NCBI RefSeq assembly: GCF_004565465.1
Contig: NZ_SRHY01000009.1
Coordinates: 1-64,000 of the forward strand
Reading direction: 5' to 3'
DNA length: 64,000 nt
DNA from: Lentibacillus salicampi
GTDB taxonomy: Bacteria > Bacillota > Bacilli > Bacillales > Amphibacillaceae
Part shown: piece after piece, positions 1-8,693 of the stretch
Numbering within the stretch: the stretch's first letter is position 1
Layout: every line of letters begins with the position of its first letter
Position numbers and translations under genes: made by a program
Notes under the pieces: model-generated
What the model saw: only the letters and a program-made list of their open reading frames with translations
What the model was told of the DNA's origin: nothing
Database searches by the model: none

Positions 1-141
1 CCTCAATTTTGGCTTGTTTTTTGTGGTAAATTAACAATACCTTATATTTGAGTGTGCTGCCACTTTAATTTACTGAGATATTTGAGAGGGATGGTTTTAA
101 GCCATCGCGATAGCGATTTTGTTCAATAATAGAATCGATAC

Positions 142-753
142 ATGGACAAGGATGGTGTCGTCTTTGGATCAATATTTATTCAAACTGGACAAGGAATTGC
201 TGGATTTGCAGGCCATAGAAATGGACGGGACATTGTGCACTTTTTTGGGGATCTGATTATAACCGATGAGACGTTTGAAATGGAAAACGACCGCGGCTTG
301 AAGCGGACATTTACTATCAACTGGGATGAACGATTGCTTCAGGGACGGGGCATCAAAGGATTTTTCTCCAACTATACAGCAACTCATTTATGGATTGGTC
401 AGACCGAAGCGCAACACATTAAAGTTGCTGAACGTGAACAACCGTCACTCCCCGGAGACAATCATTATTACAATGCGCTGATCGCGGAAAATGATAAACG
501 CAAAAACCGGAAAGGCCTGAGTGAAACAAAACAGCAGGAATTTAGCGCCAAAACAGGAACCATCGAACTGGAACGGGACAAACAGCTTGAAGAAATCTAT
601 AACAAAGCAAACGGCGAAGTCCAAATCAGCCTTGAAAACGCCATTGTCTATTTCGTTCCGCTCCTGTAATATACCGTCAATCAGCAGCTAAGAGGGAATC
701 AGAACCTGGAGAAACTCTATTATAATCCGGTTACGAAGGGGTTTTTCAAATAG
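142..753 (+). pseudogene. Degraded ORF of unknown function, interrupted by a nonsense codon
   Basis: The reading frame opens at ATG 142 and meets TAA at 667-669 after 175 residues. The same frame continues with coding-like sequence for 27 more codons (including NQNLEKLYYNP and TKGFFK) to TAG at 751-753. The simplest reading is a CAA-to-TAA change near the 3' end. No Shine-Dalgarno sequence precedes ATG 142, and an in-frame TAG lies 12 bases upstream, so the 5' end is probably missing too. The product has a soluble beta-rich first half, then a charged helical stretch (roughly residues 110-155) followed by a strand. I do not recognise the family. The layout of a coiled coil followed by a short strand resembles the C-terminus of a larger protein, but this is inference. 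Confidence 0.45.
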
Positions 754-827
754 TGGACGTTGGTTAATGTAACATCCAAACCTTACCGAATTTAGCCTGA
801 ACTCTATGTCTTAACCATAAATTGGAA

Positions 828-855
828 CACGGGGGTCAGACCCTTTGCCCCCGTG
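828..855. repeat. GGGGTCAGACCC-type palindromic repeat, copy 1
   Basis: Outer arms CACGGGGG and CCCCCGTG enclose a TCAGACCC core. Two relatives with the same core lie at 28077 and 39347. It sits in the non-coding stretch 754-989, where I see nothing else. Repeats of this kind are dispersed in many bacterial genomes; here it could also act as a weak hairpin. Confidence 0.6.
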
Positions 856-989
856 GCGAAGCACCTCTATTTATCCTGTTTAGCACCTGAGCTAACGCGA
901 AAGTCCAAGCTTTTAAAGCTACATAAAGGTCTTCGTTCGCACCTGGAAATACGGGTCACGAAATAGCGGATCCCTGAATAGGTATTGTT

Positions 990-2210
990 CTACTTCTCAA
1001 CCCTGCTTATTGTATCTTCTTTCTCCAACATTTCCGGCTCCACCTGAACCGTATCCGGATACTTTATCCCGGTACCTGTATTCAGGGCAACGACTGTTTC
1101 ATTCGGATTGATCCAGCCGTTTTCCTGCAGCCTGCGTACAGCTGCAAATGTGGCAGCACCTTCCGGACAGATAAAGTTTCCTTCCATCTGTGCAACTTTC
1201 TCCTGCTCCCGAACCATCGATTCATCATCAACAGCAGCCGCACAGCCATCGGTATCGTAAAGTGCATCCAATACCAGAAAATCACCCAATGCTTTCGGAA
1301 CGTTGATACCGAAAGCAAGTGTCTCGGAATCCTTCCAGAACTCGGATTCACGCTTTCCTTCCTCCCATGCTTTGACAATTGGGGCGCATCCTGCAGACTG
1401 AACGGCTACCAATCGGGGCAGTTCTCCTTTTACCCAGCCCAGTTCTTTTAATTCTTTCAGAGCCTTGTGGATGCCAATTAATCCGACACCACCGCCAGTC
1501 GGGTATAGGATGACATCCGGCATTTCCCAATTAAGCTGTTCCGAAATTTCCAATCCCATCGTTTTCTTGCCTTCAATCCGATAAGGTTCCTTCAAGGTAG
1601 ACGCATCGTACAGGTTGTAATCCTTCACCGCTTTTCCAACGATCTTCCCGGCATCACTAATCAGTCCATTGACTAAATAAAGATTGGCTCCTGATAATGC
1701 GACTTCATTCCGGGTGATCTTCGGCGCATCATTCGGCATCACAATGGTCGATTCAATTCCTGCCCTGGCAGCATACAGCCCCCATGCTGCGCCGGCATTT
1801 CCATTCGTTGGCATGGCCAATTCTTTCACGCCAATTTCTTTTGCCTTTGATACCCCGACAGCTGCACCCCTCGCCTTGAAAGTTCCTGTTGGGATTAGCC
1901 CCTCATCCTTCATGTACAGATTCTCGACAGTCATGTCACTTCCGAGTTCACGAAAGGGTATTAATGGTGTCATCCCCTCGCCTAATGACACAACATTGAA
2001 TTGTTCTTTAACAGGCAATAATTCATGATAACGCCATAGCGTCGGTTCTCGTGATGTTAAATCATCAGCCGTCACATTTTTCTTCACCTCGTCCAGGTCA
2101 TAGTCCACTAATAAAGGTGAACCGCACGTGCAAAGTTGATTCTGTTCCTTTGTATCAAATGTATTATCGCATTTCGGACAATAAAGATGCGAAATATAAC
2201 TGTACTTCAA
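990..2210 (-). CDS. thrC: Threonine synthase-like PLP enzyme
   Basis: Predicted to convert O-phospho-L-homoserine to L-threonine in the cytosol, using pyridoxal phosphate. The 406 residues begin with a zinc-ribbon-like knuckle (C11, C14, C27, C29) typical of one threonine synthase subfamily. The PLP fold follows, with the Schiff-base lysine in GTFKARG (K112) and a glycine-rich phosphate loop PTGGGVGLIG near 237-246. Start is TTG at 2210 behind GGGGGTGG. A TATAAT hexamer lies on the minus strand at 2294-2299. There are no hom or thrB neighbours, so it is a stand-alone copy. Relatives of this fold act on other substrates (cysteate synthase, 2,3-diaminopropionate enzymes), so the exact substrate is inferred. 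Confidence 0.8.
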   Translation of the reverse strand: MKYSYISHLYCPKCDNTFDTKEQNQLCTCGSPLLVDYDLDEVKKNVTADDLTSREPTLWRYHELLPVKEQFNVVSLGEGMTPLIPFRELGSDMTVENLYMKDEGLIPTGTFKARGAAVGVSKAKEIGVKELAMPTNGNAGAAWGLYAARAGIESTIVMPNDAPKITRNEVALSGANLYLVNGLISDAGKIVGKAVKDYNLYDASTLKEPYRIEGKKTMGLEISEQLNWEMPDVILYPTGGGVGLIGIHKALKELKELGWVKGELPRLVAVQSAGCAPIVKAWEEGKRESEFWKDSETLAFGINVPKALGDFLVLDALYDTDGCAAAVDDESMVREQEKVAQMEGNFICPEGAATFAAVRRLQENGWINPNETVVALNTGTGIKYPDTVQVEPEMLEKEDTISRVEK

Positions 2211-2422
2211 AAATATCCACCCCCATTTTTACTTTTCTTAGTTGTCTATCATATTAAACTTTCATACAAAAAATCCGTATTTAATATGATTCTATTATAT
2301 AAAAAGCCTTTATCTGTTATGCCGCAGGAAGCGTTAAAAATAGATACATGAAATTTGTCAGTCATACCTCTTTTTTGTTAAGCCGCTTGCTCCAGGTAGA
2401 CTACCGCTAATACTTAACGGTC

Positions 2423-3625
2423 TTATACTTTGGAATAAATATCTTGTTCCAGCATTTTATTTATACTGATCACCTCACCGGTTTTTATTGAATGTTCAGC
2501 AGCTTCTCCAACAACAATGGACCAAAACCCTTCTTCAACCGAAGCTGTCGGTTTATGATTCCCTTCCATATTATCTATAAAATGCTTATGTTCGTAGTAA
2601 GTGCCACCACTATGGCCACTTTCCTGTATGACGGTTGGATAGCAGGGATTTGTTGTTTTTGCTGCACCATCTTCGCCACTTAATATTTCCAGATACGAAT
2701 TATTATGATTCAAAGGTAGAAAATTTTCATTTTCATATGCTTTCAGTCTGCCTTTATCGCCACATACCATGATCTCTTCATAAAACATCGGTGCGAACAT
2801 GCATAAGTTAAACTGGGTTTTGATACCATTTTCGTAAAGGATATTAACCATCGCGTTGTCAATGATATTCGACTTGTTTCCTTCATACTCGAAGTCTTTA
2901 TAATTGACGTCCATACCGCCTGTTGCATAAACCTTTTCCGGCTTCGACTGGGCGAACAAATTCAGTAAATCAAAATAATGGCAGCATTTTTCAATGAACG
3001 TTCCGCCCGAATATTCGGTGAATTTGTTCCACTGATTGACTTTATCCAAAAACGGCACGCGATGCTCCACAATGCTGATACTTTTGATGTCACCGGCTGA
3101 TTTTCTTTCCAGCATTTCATGGATGGCTTCCGTATAGATAGGTTTATGACGGTATTGAAGACCGATTTGAAAAACAGATTGATAGTCTTTTGCCATCTCT
3201 TTTATCTCCCAGGCATCCCCCAGTGTTGTTGCCATCGGTTTTTCCAATAAAATATGCTTACCTGACTTAACAGCCTCTTTGACAATATCAATATGCGTAA
3301 AATTCGGCGTACAAATGATCAGTCCGTCGACTTCCGGGTCATGGCAGGCATTTTCCAACGTATCGTATACTTTTAATTCTTTCTCGTCAGGGTATTCCTC
3401 CCTGAAAAATCGACATGTATTGTTTATGCTGTCTTCACTGAGATCAAATATGCCATTGATCCCCGCTCGTCCTTCCAGCATGGTAACCATTATATGCTCC
3501 TGACCAATCATTCCCGCGCCAATGATGTTAAATTTATATTTGGGGCTTTTTTTTGAAAATAAATACTTATCCTTTTCTGATAAATGATCTGATTTGAAAA
3601 AGCCGGTATAAAAATTGTTGTTCAA
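2423..3625 (-). CDS. Gfo/Idh/MocA-family oxidoreductase
   Basis: An NAD(P)-dependent sugar or sugar-derivative oxidoreductase, last gene of the operon. After about 30 leader residues a Rossmann motif IIGAGMIGQEH appears, then the family EKP motif (LLEKPMATT, near residue 130), and a C-terminal domain with a CCHYFDLLN segment that usually carries the substrate-site histidine. The longer GTG reading at 3634 overlaps the ribosome site; AGGAGG with 8-nt spacing favours TTG at 3625 (400 residues). It lies 32 bases after the GntR gene. Family members are dehydrogenases, but some (GH109, and the NAD-dependent sulfoquinovosidases) use NAD transiently to cleave glycosides, so a glycosidase role is possible. 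The substrate cannot be read from sequence alone. Confidence 0.8.
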   Translation of the reverse strand: MNNNFYTGFFKSDHLSEKDKYLFSKKSPKYKFNIIGAGMIGQEHIMVTMLEGRAGINGIFDLSEDSINNTCRFFREEYPDEKELKVYDTLENACHDPEVDGLIICTPNFTHIDIVKEAVKSGKHILLEKPMATTLGDAWEIKEMAKDYQSVFQIGLQYRHKPIYTEAIHEMLERKSAGDIKSISIVEHRVPFLDKVNQWNKFTEYSGGTFIEKCCHYFDLLNLFAQSKPEKVYATGGMDVNYKDFEYEGNKSNIIDNAMVNILYENGIKTQFNLCMFAPMFYEEIMVCGDKGRLKAYENENFLPLNHNNSYLEILSGEDGAAKTTNPCYPTVIQESGHSGGTYYEHKHFIDNMEGNHKPTASVEEGFWSIVVGEAAEHSIKTGEVISINKMLEQDIYSKV

Positions 3626-3657
3626 CCGGGACACCTCCTGCTTTTTAATTGCTCCTT

Positions 3658-4392
3658 TTATCTTTTCAGCTCAATATCATAATGATACTGATCACTTCGG
3701 TATTTTGTTACGGTATATTCAATCGGGTGGTTACTCATGCCAAAACTCAATCGGTTCATTTCAAGCATTGCTTCACCTGGCCGTATACCCAGCAAATCCG
3801 CCTCATCCTGAGTGGCGTTAATAGCAGCTATTTTTTCATTTGCCTTGTTCAAATAAATATTATGATCTTCCAGGATTTCATAATACCGTGCTTCATCCAG
3901 GTCATATTGCATTAAAATATTTCCAATGTCATACGGCCAACAGGTACGCTCCAAAGCAATCGGGGTCTCATCAGCAAACCGGATACGTTCCACCAGGAGA
4001 ATCAATTCGTCTTCTTTCACCTCAAGCATTGTCTTTTCGGTATACAGTTGGTCTTTAAATCCTGCCCTTATCAGTTTTGATTGAGGGACCTGACCTCTTT
4101 TGACGACTTCTTCGGCAAACCCTTTGAGCCGCCCTAAACGACCGACTAATTTCTGAGGTTTGACAATCGTTCCCCGGCCTTGTGTTTTTTCCAGTAACCC
4201 GGTTTGAACAAGAATGGAAATGGACTGCCTGACTGTCGTTCGGCTTACATTGAATTCCTTCATCAGTTCACGCTCGGTAGGGATGAGTGACTGTTCTCTC
4301 CATTCACCATTCTGAATGCGTTTAACCAGTATATCCTTTATTTGAAGGTATAAGGCTTCATTTTTGTTATGATCCAATTCATATATCTCCAT
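3658..4392 (-). CDS. GntR-family (HutC/FarR type) transcriptional regulator
   Basis: A ligand-responsive DNA-binding protein and the likely local regulator of this sugar operon. A winged HTH occupies about residues 8-75 (including ELMKEFNVSRTTVRQ), followed by a UTRA effector domain at about 90-235, the usual 240-residue HutC/FarR layout. UTRA domains commonly bind sugar phosphates or small acids. Start ATG 4392 follows AAAGGAG, which lies inside the last codons of the kinase gene 4 bases upstream, so translation is probably coupled. A candidate operator is the 20-bp palindrome at 10012-10031 ahead of the first gene; that pairing is inference. Confidence 0.9.
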   Translation of the reverse strand: MEIYELDHNKNEALYLQIKDILVKRIQNGEWREQSLIPTERELMKEFNVSRTTVRQSISILVQTGLLEKTQGRGTIVKPQKLVGRLGRLKGFAEEVVKRGQVPQSKLIRAGFKDQLYTEKTMLEVKEDELILLVERIRFADETPIALERTCWPYDIGNILMQYDLDEARYYEILEDHNIYLNKANEKIAAINATQDEADLLGIRPGEAMLEMNRLSFGMSNHPIEYTVTKYRSDQYHYDIELKR

Positions 4393-4396
4393 GCCT

Positions 4397-5545
4397 TTAT
4401 CTCCTTTGCAATGGCGGCGGATAAGAGGCTAAGTCATATCCAACTAGCGGACGCAGCCACTCATGATATGCTTCCTGGTCATCCAAAAATGCTTTAGGAA
4501 GTTTCCGTTCACCGTTTTGGACAATTGTTTTCAATGAAACCGGTATAAACTTGATTCCATATGAAGAGCTTTTGGACCGCTGCAACGACACCATGACATC
4601 CGATACGTCATTAATAAGCCAGCAGGCACCTACTTGGCCGACTTGAACAGCCTCTTTAAAGTCAGTTGGAGATACAGAAACAGAACAGCTTCTTTGGTTC
4701 ATCCCCAGCAGTTCGGAGCGCACCATGACATCCATTTTTTCCTTGACGGCATGTTCAATCTCCTTCGAAATGCCGCCTAAAACGGAACGGCCGTTGACAC
4801 GATCTTTAGCTACCTGATTTCCTGTCTCCCAGCATACACCTTCACTGACAACAATGAGTGCAACCCCGTAATCCTTGATTGCCCTCCTGATATGATGCAT
4901 TAAAAGCTCCGGTTCCAGCGATTTTTCGGGCAGCACGATAAAATGTGGGCTGTCATGATCGTATTCTTTGAGAAGACCGGAAGCAGCGCTCAGCCAGCCC
5001 GCATTCCTGCCCATTGTTTCAATAATCCGCACTTGTTCAAAATTATTCATTGTCAAAAGATCGCGCCCCATATCCCTTGTTACTTGAGCCACGTATCGTG
5101 CGGCACTGCCAAAACCCGGTGAATGATCTGTTCCGCCAAGATCGTTATCAACGGTTTTTGGAAGACCTAATATTTGCAGTGGATAGCGTTGACGATCAGA
5201 TTCATCTTTTATTTTATCCAGTGCCTCCATCGTTCCATTGCCACCAATGAACACAAGCGTATCAACCTGAAAATCCCTGAGTGTCCTGACAGATTCAGCT
5301 ATTCCTTCTTCACTTAACGCATAACGGCCGGCACCCAGCGCTGCTCCGGGGATTTTTTCATGCGTCAGTACATTGTCAATCACCTGAGCATCGGCCTGTC
5401 GAAACATTTTGTTGGCTAATCCTTCAAAACCATTCATGATGAATGTAAGGGAGTGGTCCTGATATAACGCACGGACAAACCCTGCCAATGTAGCATTAAT
5501 CACGGCTGTCGGACCCCCAGCTTGCCCTATAGCGATTTGCTTCAT
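4397..5545 (-). CDS. 6-phosphofructokinase-family kinase (PfkA fold)
   Basis: Predicted to phosphorylate a ketose or ketose phosphate using ATP or PPi. Visible motifs are GQAGGPTAVINATL at 8-20, GGNGT at 101-105, PKTVDND at 129-135 (catalytic Asp about 133) and MGRNAGWLSAASGL. In E. coli-type ATP enzymes the first two signatures read GGDGS and GTIDND. Here the magnesium-site Asp is replaced by Asn, while a Lys occupies the position typical of PPi-dependent enzymes, so donor and substrate are uncertain. The frame also opens at TTG 5566, overlapping the isomerase stop, but ATG 5545 begins the conserved fold and is preceded by GGGAG and GAGGG. The product is 382 residues. Its place after a FucI-like isomerase suggests it acts on the isomerised sugar rather than on glycolytic fructose 6-phosphate. 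Confidence 0.8.
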   Translation of the reverse strand: MKQIAIGQAGGPTAVINATLAGFVRALYQDHSLTFIMNGFEGLANKMFRQADAQVIDNVLTHEKIPGAALGAGRYALSEEGIAESVRTLRDFQVDTLVFIGGNGTMEALDKIKDESDRQRYPLQILGLPKTVDNDLGGTDHSPGFGSAARYVAQVTRDMGRDLLTMNNFEQVRIIETMGRNAGWLSAASGLLKEYDHDSPHFIVLPEKSLEPELLMHHIRRAIKDYGVALIVVSEGVCWETGNQVAKDRVNGRSVLGGISKEIEHAVKEKMDVMVRSELLGMNQRSCSVSVSPTDFKEAVQVGQVGACWLINDVSDVMVSLQRSKSSSYGIKFIPVSLKTIVQNGERKLPKAFLDDQEAYHEWLRPLVGYDLASYPPPLQRR

Positions 5546-5562
5546 CAATCCCTCTACTCCCT

Positions 5563-6909
5563 TCAATCTATTGTGTACACAGATACCGGCATTTTGAGCT
5601 GCCTGCCCAATTCAACCAGATCATCGGCAATGTCTGCATAAACGAGACCATAATGCGGTTCAAACCCTTCATCCATCAGTCCATAAAGCGTGTCGGTTAC
5701 ATCCGTTTCCAGTTGAACCTCGACTGAAGTGCCATTAAAACGCTGAGGTGTATCAAGTGCCTCGCCCCGCATAACAAGGAGTCTGTATCCATCCGTTGTA
5801 TACCCGACCCGGAATATGGTCACTTTGCCTGGTTTGAGGCCGAATTCCATTGTAAATCCAAGCTTGCGATTAGGATGGACGCCGGGCTGAGCACCCTGCT
5901 CAGGATGAGCCAATGAATACGCTCCCGCCCCGCAGTGCCAGAAAACAACAGAATTACTTGCTTCATTAACGTGTACCATATCACCCAGATACGGCGCTTC
6001 TCCGTCTGAAAGTTCCTGTAATATAAACATGGTGACAGCCCCATGGATATCCGATTCGCAGGAAGAAACAACCCCCTCTTCAGTGAATTGAGATAACGTG
6101 GAACATGCAGCCGCCCCGAGCTCATTGAAAAATTCCGGCCAGCAGCGGATTGACAGCGCAGAAATATTAAGCCGATCTATTTCTTCCCTTACAAACGATG
6201 TGAATTGTGCAAAGCGTTTAACCGTCTCATCTTTGGGATTTAAGCCGACTACCTGCTCCCTGGCACGGTCGATTTCGTTTTTCCATTTACTCTCTGGTAT
6301 CTCTTTGCTTTTATCAAAGGCTTCCTGTAAATCCATCCGGACAACATCGATGCCAAATTGATCTTTCAGCTGTTTCTCATCTGTTCCGGAAAAGTAAAAC
6401 CCTGGCTGGTGATCACCCAGTACACCAATATTAAAATCTTTTATCCGATTAATCAGCTTTTGTATGTTTAGCTGCTGTTTTATTTTCAGCTGAACATGAG
6501 CTTCTTCGGTGTTTCCAAATACAAACGCATAAGGGTGACGATCACTAAACAGCACATGACACGTGCTGTTTCCGCCTGTCAGCGAATTGAGCCGCAGTCG
6601 TTCGCCGACAGCCGGTTCTCTAATCGACCAGACGATAACCGCCGCTGAAATATAATCCAGCAGCATTCTGATAAATTGACCGTCAGCAAAAGTAATGCTC
6701 TGATAGATTGCCGCATCGATCTCATCATCTTTTATACCTTCAAGAATTTTTTGAAGTTCACTGGGGGTCGTGATAACACCCTCTGGTTCAATAAGCTCAT
6801 CGGTTAAGTGATTTAGGAATGACGAACTTTTTTCCCTTTCTTTTTCACCGGTTTCAATATCAAAAGTCTGTCTGCCGATTGGAAGGTACAAAACTTTACC
6901 CAATGACAC
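5563..6909 (-). CDS. L-fucose/L-arabinose isomerase-like sugar isomerase
   Basis: A predicted metal-dependent aldose-ketose isomerase, 448 residues. The catalytic half shows RCWPEFFNELGAAACSTLSQ, then CESDIHG (E285), YLGDMVHVN (D310) and FWHCGAGA (H325), an E/D/H set in the order of metal ligands in the FucI/AraA superfamily. Overall length is close to AraA (about 500) and shorter than FucI (about 590). It lies between the ABC permeases and the PFK-like kinase, with the stop 17 bases before the kinase ATG. Sulfoquinovose isomerases of Gram-positive sulfoglycolysis belong, as I recall, to this superfamily, so an unusual hexose substrate is plausible. The sequence does not identify which sugar is used. 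Confidence 0.75.
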   Translation of the reverse strand: MSLGKVLYLPIGRQTFDIETGEKEREKSSSFLNHLTDELIEPEGVITTPSELQKILEGIKDDEIDAAIYQSITFADGQFIRMLLDYISAAVIVWSIREPAVGERLRLNSLTGGNSTCHVLFSDRHPYAFVFGNTEEAHVQLKIKQQLNIQKLINRIKDFNIGVLGDHQPGFYFSGTDEKQLKDQFGIDVVRMDLQEAFDKSKEIPESKWKNEIDRAREQVVGLNPKDETVKRFAQFTSFVREEIDRLNISALSIRCWPEFFNELGAAACSTLSQFTEEGVVSSCESDIHGAVTMFILQELSDGEAPYLGDMVHVNEASNSVVFWHCGAGAYSLAHPEQGAQPGVHPNRKLGFTMEFGLKPGKVTIFRVGYTTDGYRLLVMRGEALDTPQRFNGTSVEVQLETDVTDTLYGLMDEGFEPHYGLVYADIADDLVELGRQLKMPVSVYTID

Positions 6910-6940
6910 TCACTTCCTTTCTGTGAATTTCTTGTAAGTA

Positions 6941-7750
6941 TTAGCCTTTAACCGTACCGGATGTCATGCCTGCCACAAAATAACGTTGCAAAAAGATATA
7001 CATGATAACCATTGGAACAGAAGCGATCAGGACCCCGGTAAACAACATCGGATAATTCGTGGAATACTGACCCTGAAAGTCCAATAGTGCCAGCGGAAGT
7101 GTTTTATAGGCATTATCTGTGATGAATAACAGCGGATACAGCAGGTCGTTCCAGTGCATCACGAGCAAAAATATCGCTGTAGCTGAAAGTGATGGCAATG
7201 ATAACGGTACAACGACTTTTGTAAATATACGCCAATTCCCCGCACCATCGATCGTTGATGCTTCTAACAGTTCCTTTGGCAGTGTCTTCATGAACCCAGT
7301 CAAAATAAATACAGCAACAGGTATTGTGGACGATATATTAACTAAAACCAGACCTAACAAACTATTTGTTAAGCCTAAATTTAAAATTAAAGAATATAGT
7401 GGAACCATATTAACCTGGGGCGGGATCATCATGCCTATCGTGAACAAGGCAAAAAGCACATTCCCTTTCCAGTCATTGAGCCGTGTTATGCCAAATGCAA
7501 TCATGGCAGCAAAAATTAAGGTGAACGACACGGAGAAAAGGGTCACGACAGAGCTGTTCACAAAATACCCGGCCATTGTCTGTTCCTGAAATATATTGAT
7601 GAAGTTTTCGACGATCAACCCATCTGTTGGGATCCCCAATGGGTTATCAAATGTCTGCTCCAATGTCTTCATGGAAGTCAGCACGACCATGGTAAGCGGC
7701 ACCAGTATTAGAATGGCATAGATGAATATCGCAAACCTTCTGAATAACAA
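6941..7750 (-). CDS. Sugar ABC transporter permease, MalG type
   Basis: Inner-membrane subunit of a CUT1-type carbohydrate importer, 269 residues with about six membrane spans. The EAA loop that contacts the ATPase reads EASTIDGAGNWRIFTKVVVPLSLP. The C-terminus FVAGMTSGTVKG is typical of MalG-like partners. Start is TTG 7750 after AGGAAAAGGGGG, 18 bases downstream of the MalF-type stop. No ATPase is encoded in the operon. In Bacillaceae, several CUT1 importers share one MsmX-type ATPase, which is the likely arrangement here. Confidence 0.9.
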   Translation of the reverse strand: MLFRRFAIFIYAILILVPLTMVVLTSMKTLEQTFDNPLGIPTDGLIVENFINIFQEQTMAGYFVNSSVVTLFSVSFTLIFAAMIAFGITRLNDWKGNVLFALFTIGMMIPPQVNMVPLYSLILNLGLTNSLLGLVLVNISSTIPVAVFILTGFMKTLPKELLEASTIDGAGNWRIFTKVVVPLSLPSLSATAIFLLVMHWNDLLYPLLFITDNAYKTLPLALLDFQGQYSTNYPMLFTGVLIASVPMVIMYIFLQRYFVAGMTSGTVKG

Positions 7751-7768
7751 CCTTGTTGCCCCCTTTTC

Positions 7769-8644
7769 CTAGTAAGAGACCCGATTGGAACGCAATACTT
7801 TAAATTGAATGTACGTTATCAGGGCAATAATACCCATGAATATAACAGAAATAGCAGACGCATATCCGAAATCATAGCCTCTGAAAGCAATACTATAAAT
7901 GTAGGTGGCTATAATTTCAGTGGAATAGTTAGGCCCGCCGCCTGTCAGTGCAAAGACCAAATCAAAAGCCTGGAACGATTGTATCGTGGTGTAGGCGATC
8001 ACGATTGTGGCTGACGGTGCCAATAATGGCCAGGTAATTTTTTTAAAGATCTGCCATCTGGAAGCACCTTCGATTTTTGCCGCTTCATATAAATCATTGG
8101 GAATAGCATGCAACCCGGCAACAAAAATGATCAGCATTTGTCCTGCATGGAACCATACCTGTGTAAAAGCCAGTGAATAAATCGCAATATCACCATTTCC
8201 AAGCCAGTTCTGAGTTAAAAATTCAAGACCCAGCAGACTCAGCAATTGATTCAGGATCCCCAAATTCGGATCATAAACAAATGCCCAGATAAATGCCACG
8301 GAAACGGAGGATAAGATAGTCGGAAAGAAAAACAAGGCCCGTAAAAAGTAATTGAATTTTGTGTTTTTCACAAGAAATATCGCAAACACCAAGGCAACCA
8401 GTGTTTGAAATACGGCAACAAAAAACATAAACTCCAGGTTGTTTCCGACAGATTTCATGAATATACTATCGCCCGCAGCTGCCCTTTGGTAATTTTCAAA
8501 TCCGATGAAATTGAAATCAGCGCTTATGCCATCCCAGTCGGTAAAGGAATAAAATAATGCGCTCAAAGTCGGAAAGACAAAAAATATTGAGTAGAGTACC
8601 AAACCCGGAATGAAGAATAGATAGATAGATTTGGATATTTTCAT
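7769..8644 (-). CDS. Sugar ABC transporter permease, MalF type
   Basis: Partner permease of the CUT1 importer, 291 residues and about six membrane spans. The EAA loop reads EAAKIEGASRWQIFKKITWPLLAP, and the segment LTGGGPNYSTEIIATYIY is characteristic of MalF/UgpA-type subunits. Start ATG 8644 follows AAGAAGGA. It lies 49 bases after the binding-protein gene and 18 before the MalG-type gene. Confidence 0.9.
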   Translation of the reverse strand: MKISKSIYLFFIPGLVLYSIFFVFPTLSALFYSFTDWDGISADFNFIGFENYQRAAAGDSIFMKSVGNNLEFMFFVAVFQTLVALVFAIFLVKNTKFNYFLRALFFFPTILSSVSVAFIWAFVYDPNLGILNQLLSLLGLEFLTQNWLGNGDIAIYSLAFTQVWFHAGQMLIIFVAGLHAIPNDLYEAAKIEGASRWQIFKKITWPLLAPSATIVIAYTTIQSFQAFDLVFALTGGGPNYSTEIIATYIYSIAFRGYDFGYASAISVIFMGIIALITYIQFKVLRSNRVSY

Positions 8645-8693
8645 GAAATCAGTCCTTCTTGAATACTTTTGAATACGGGCCTTTCGCTATCAA

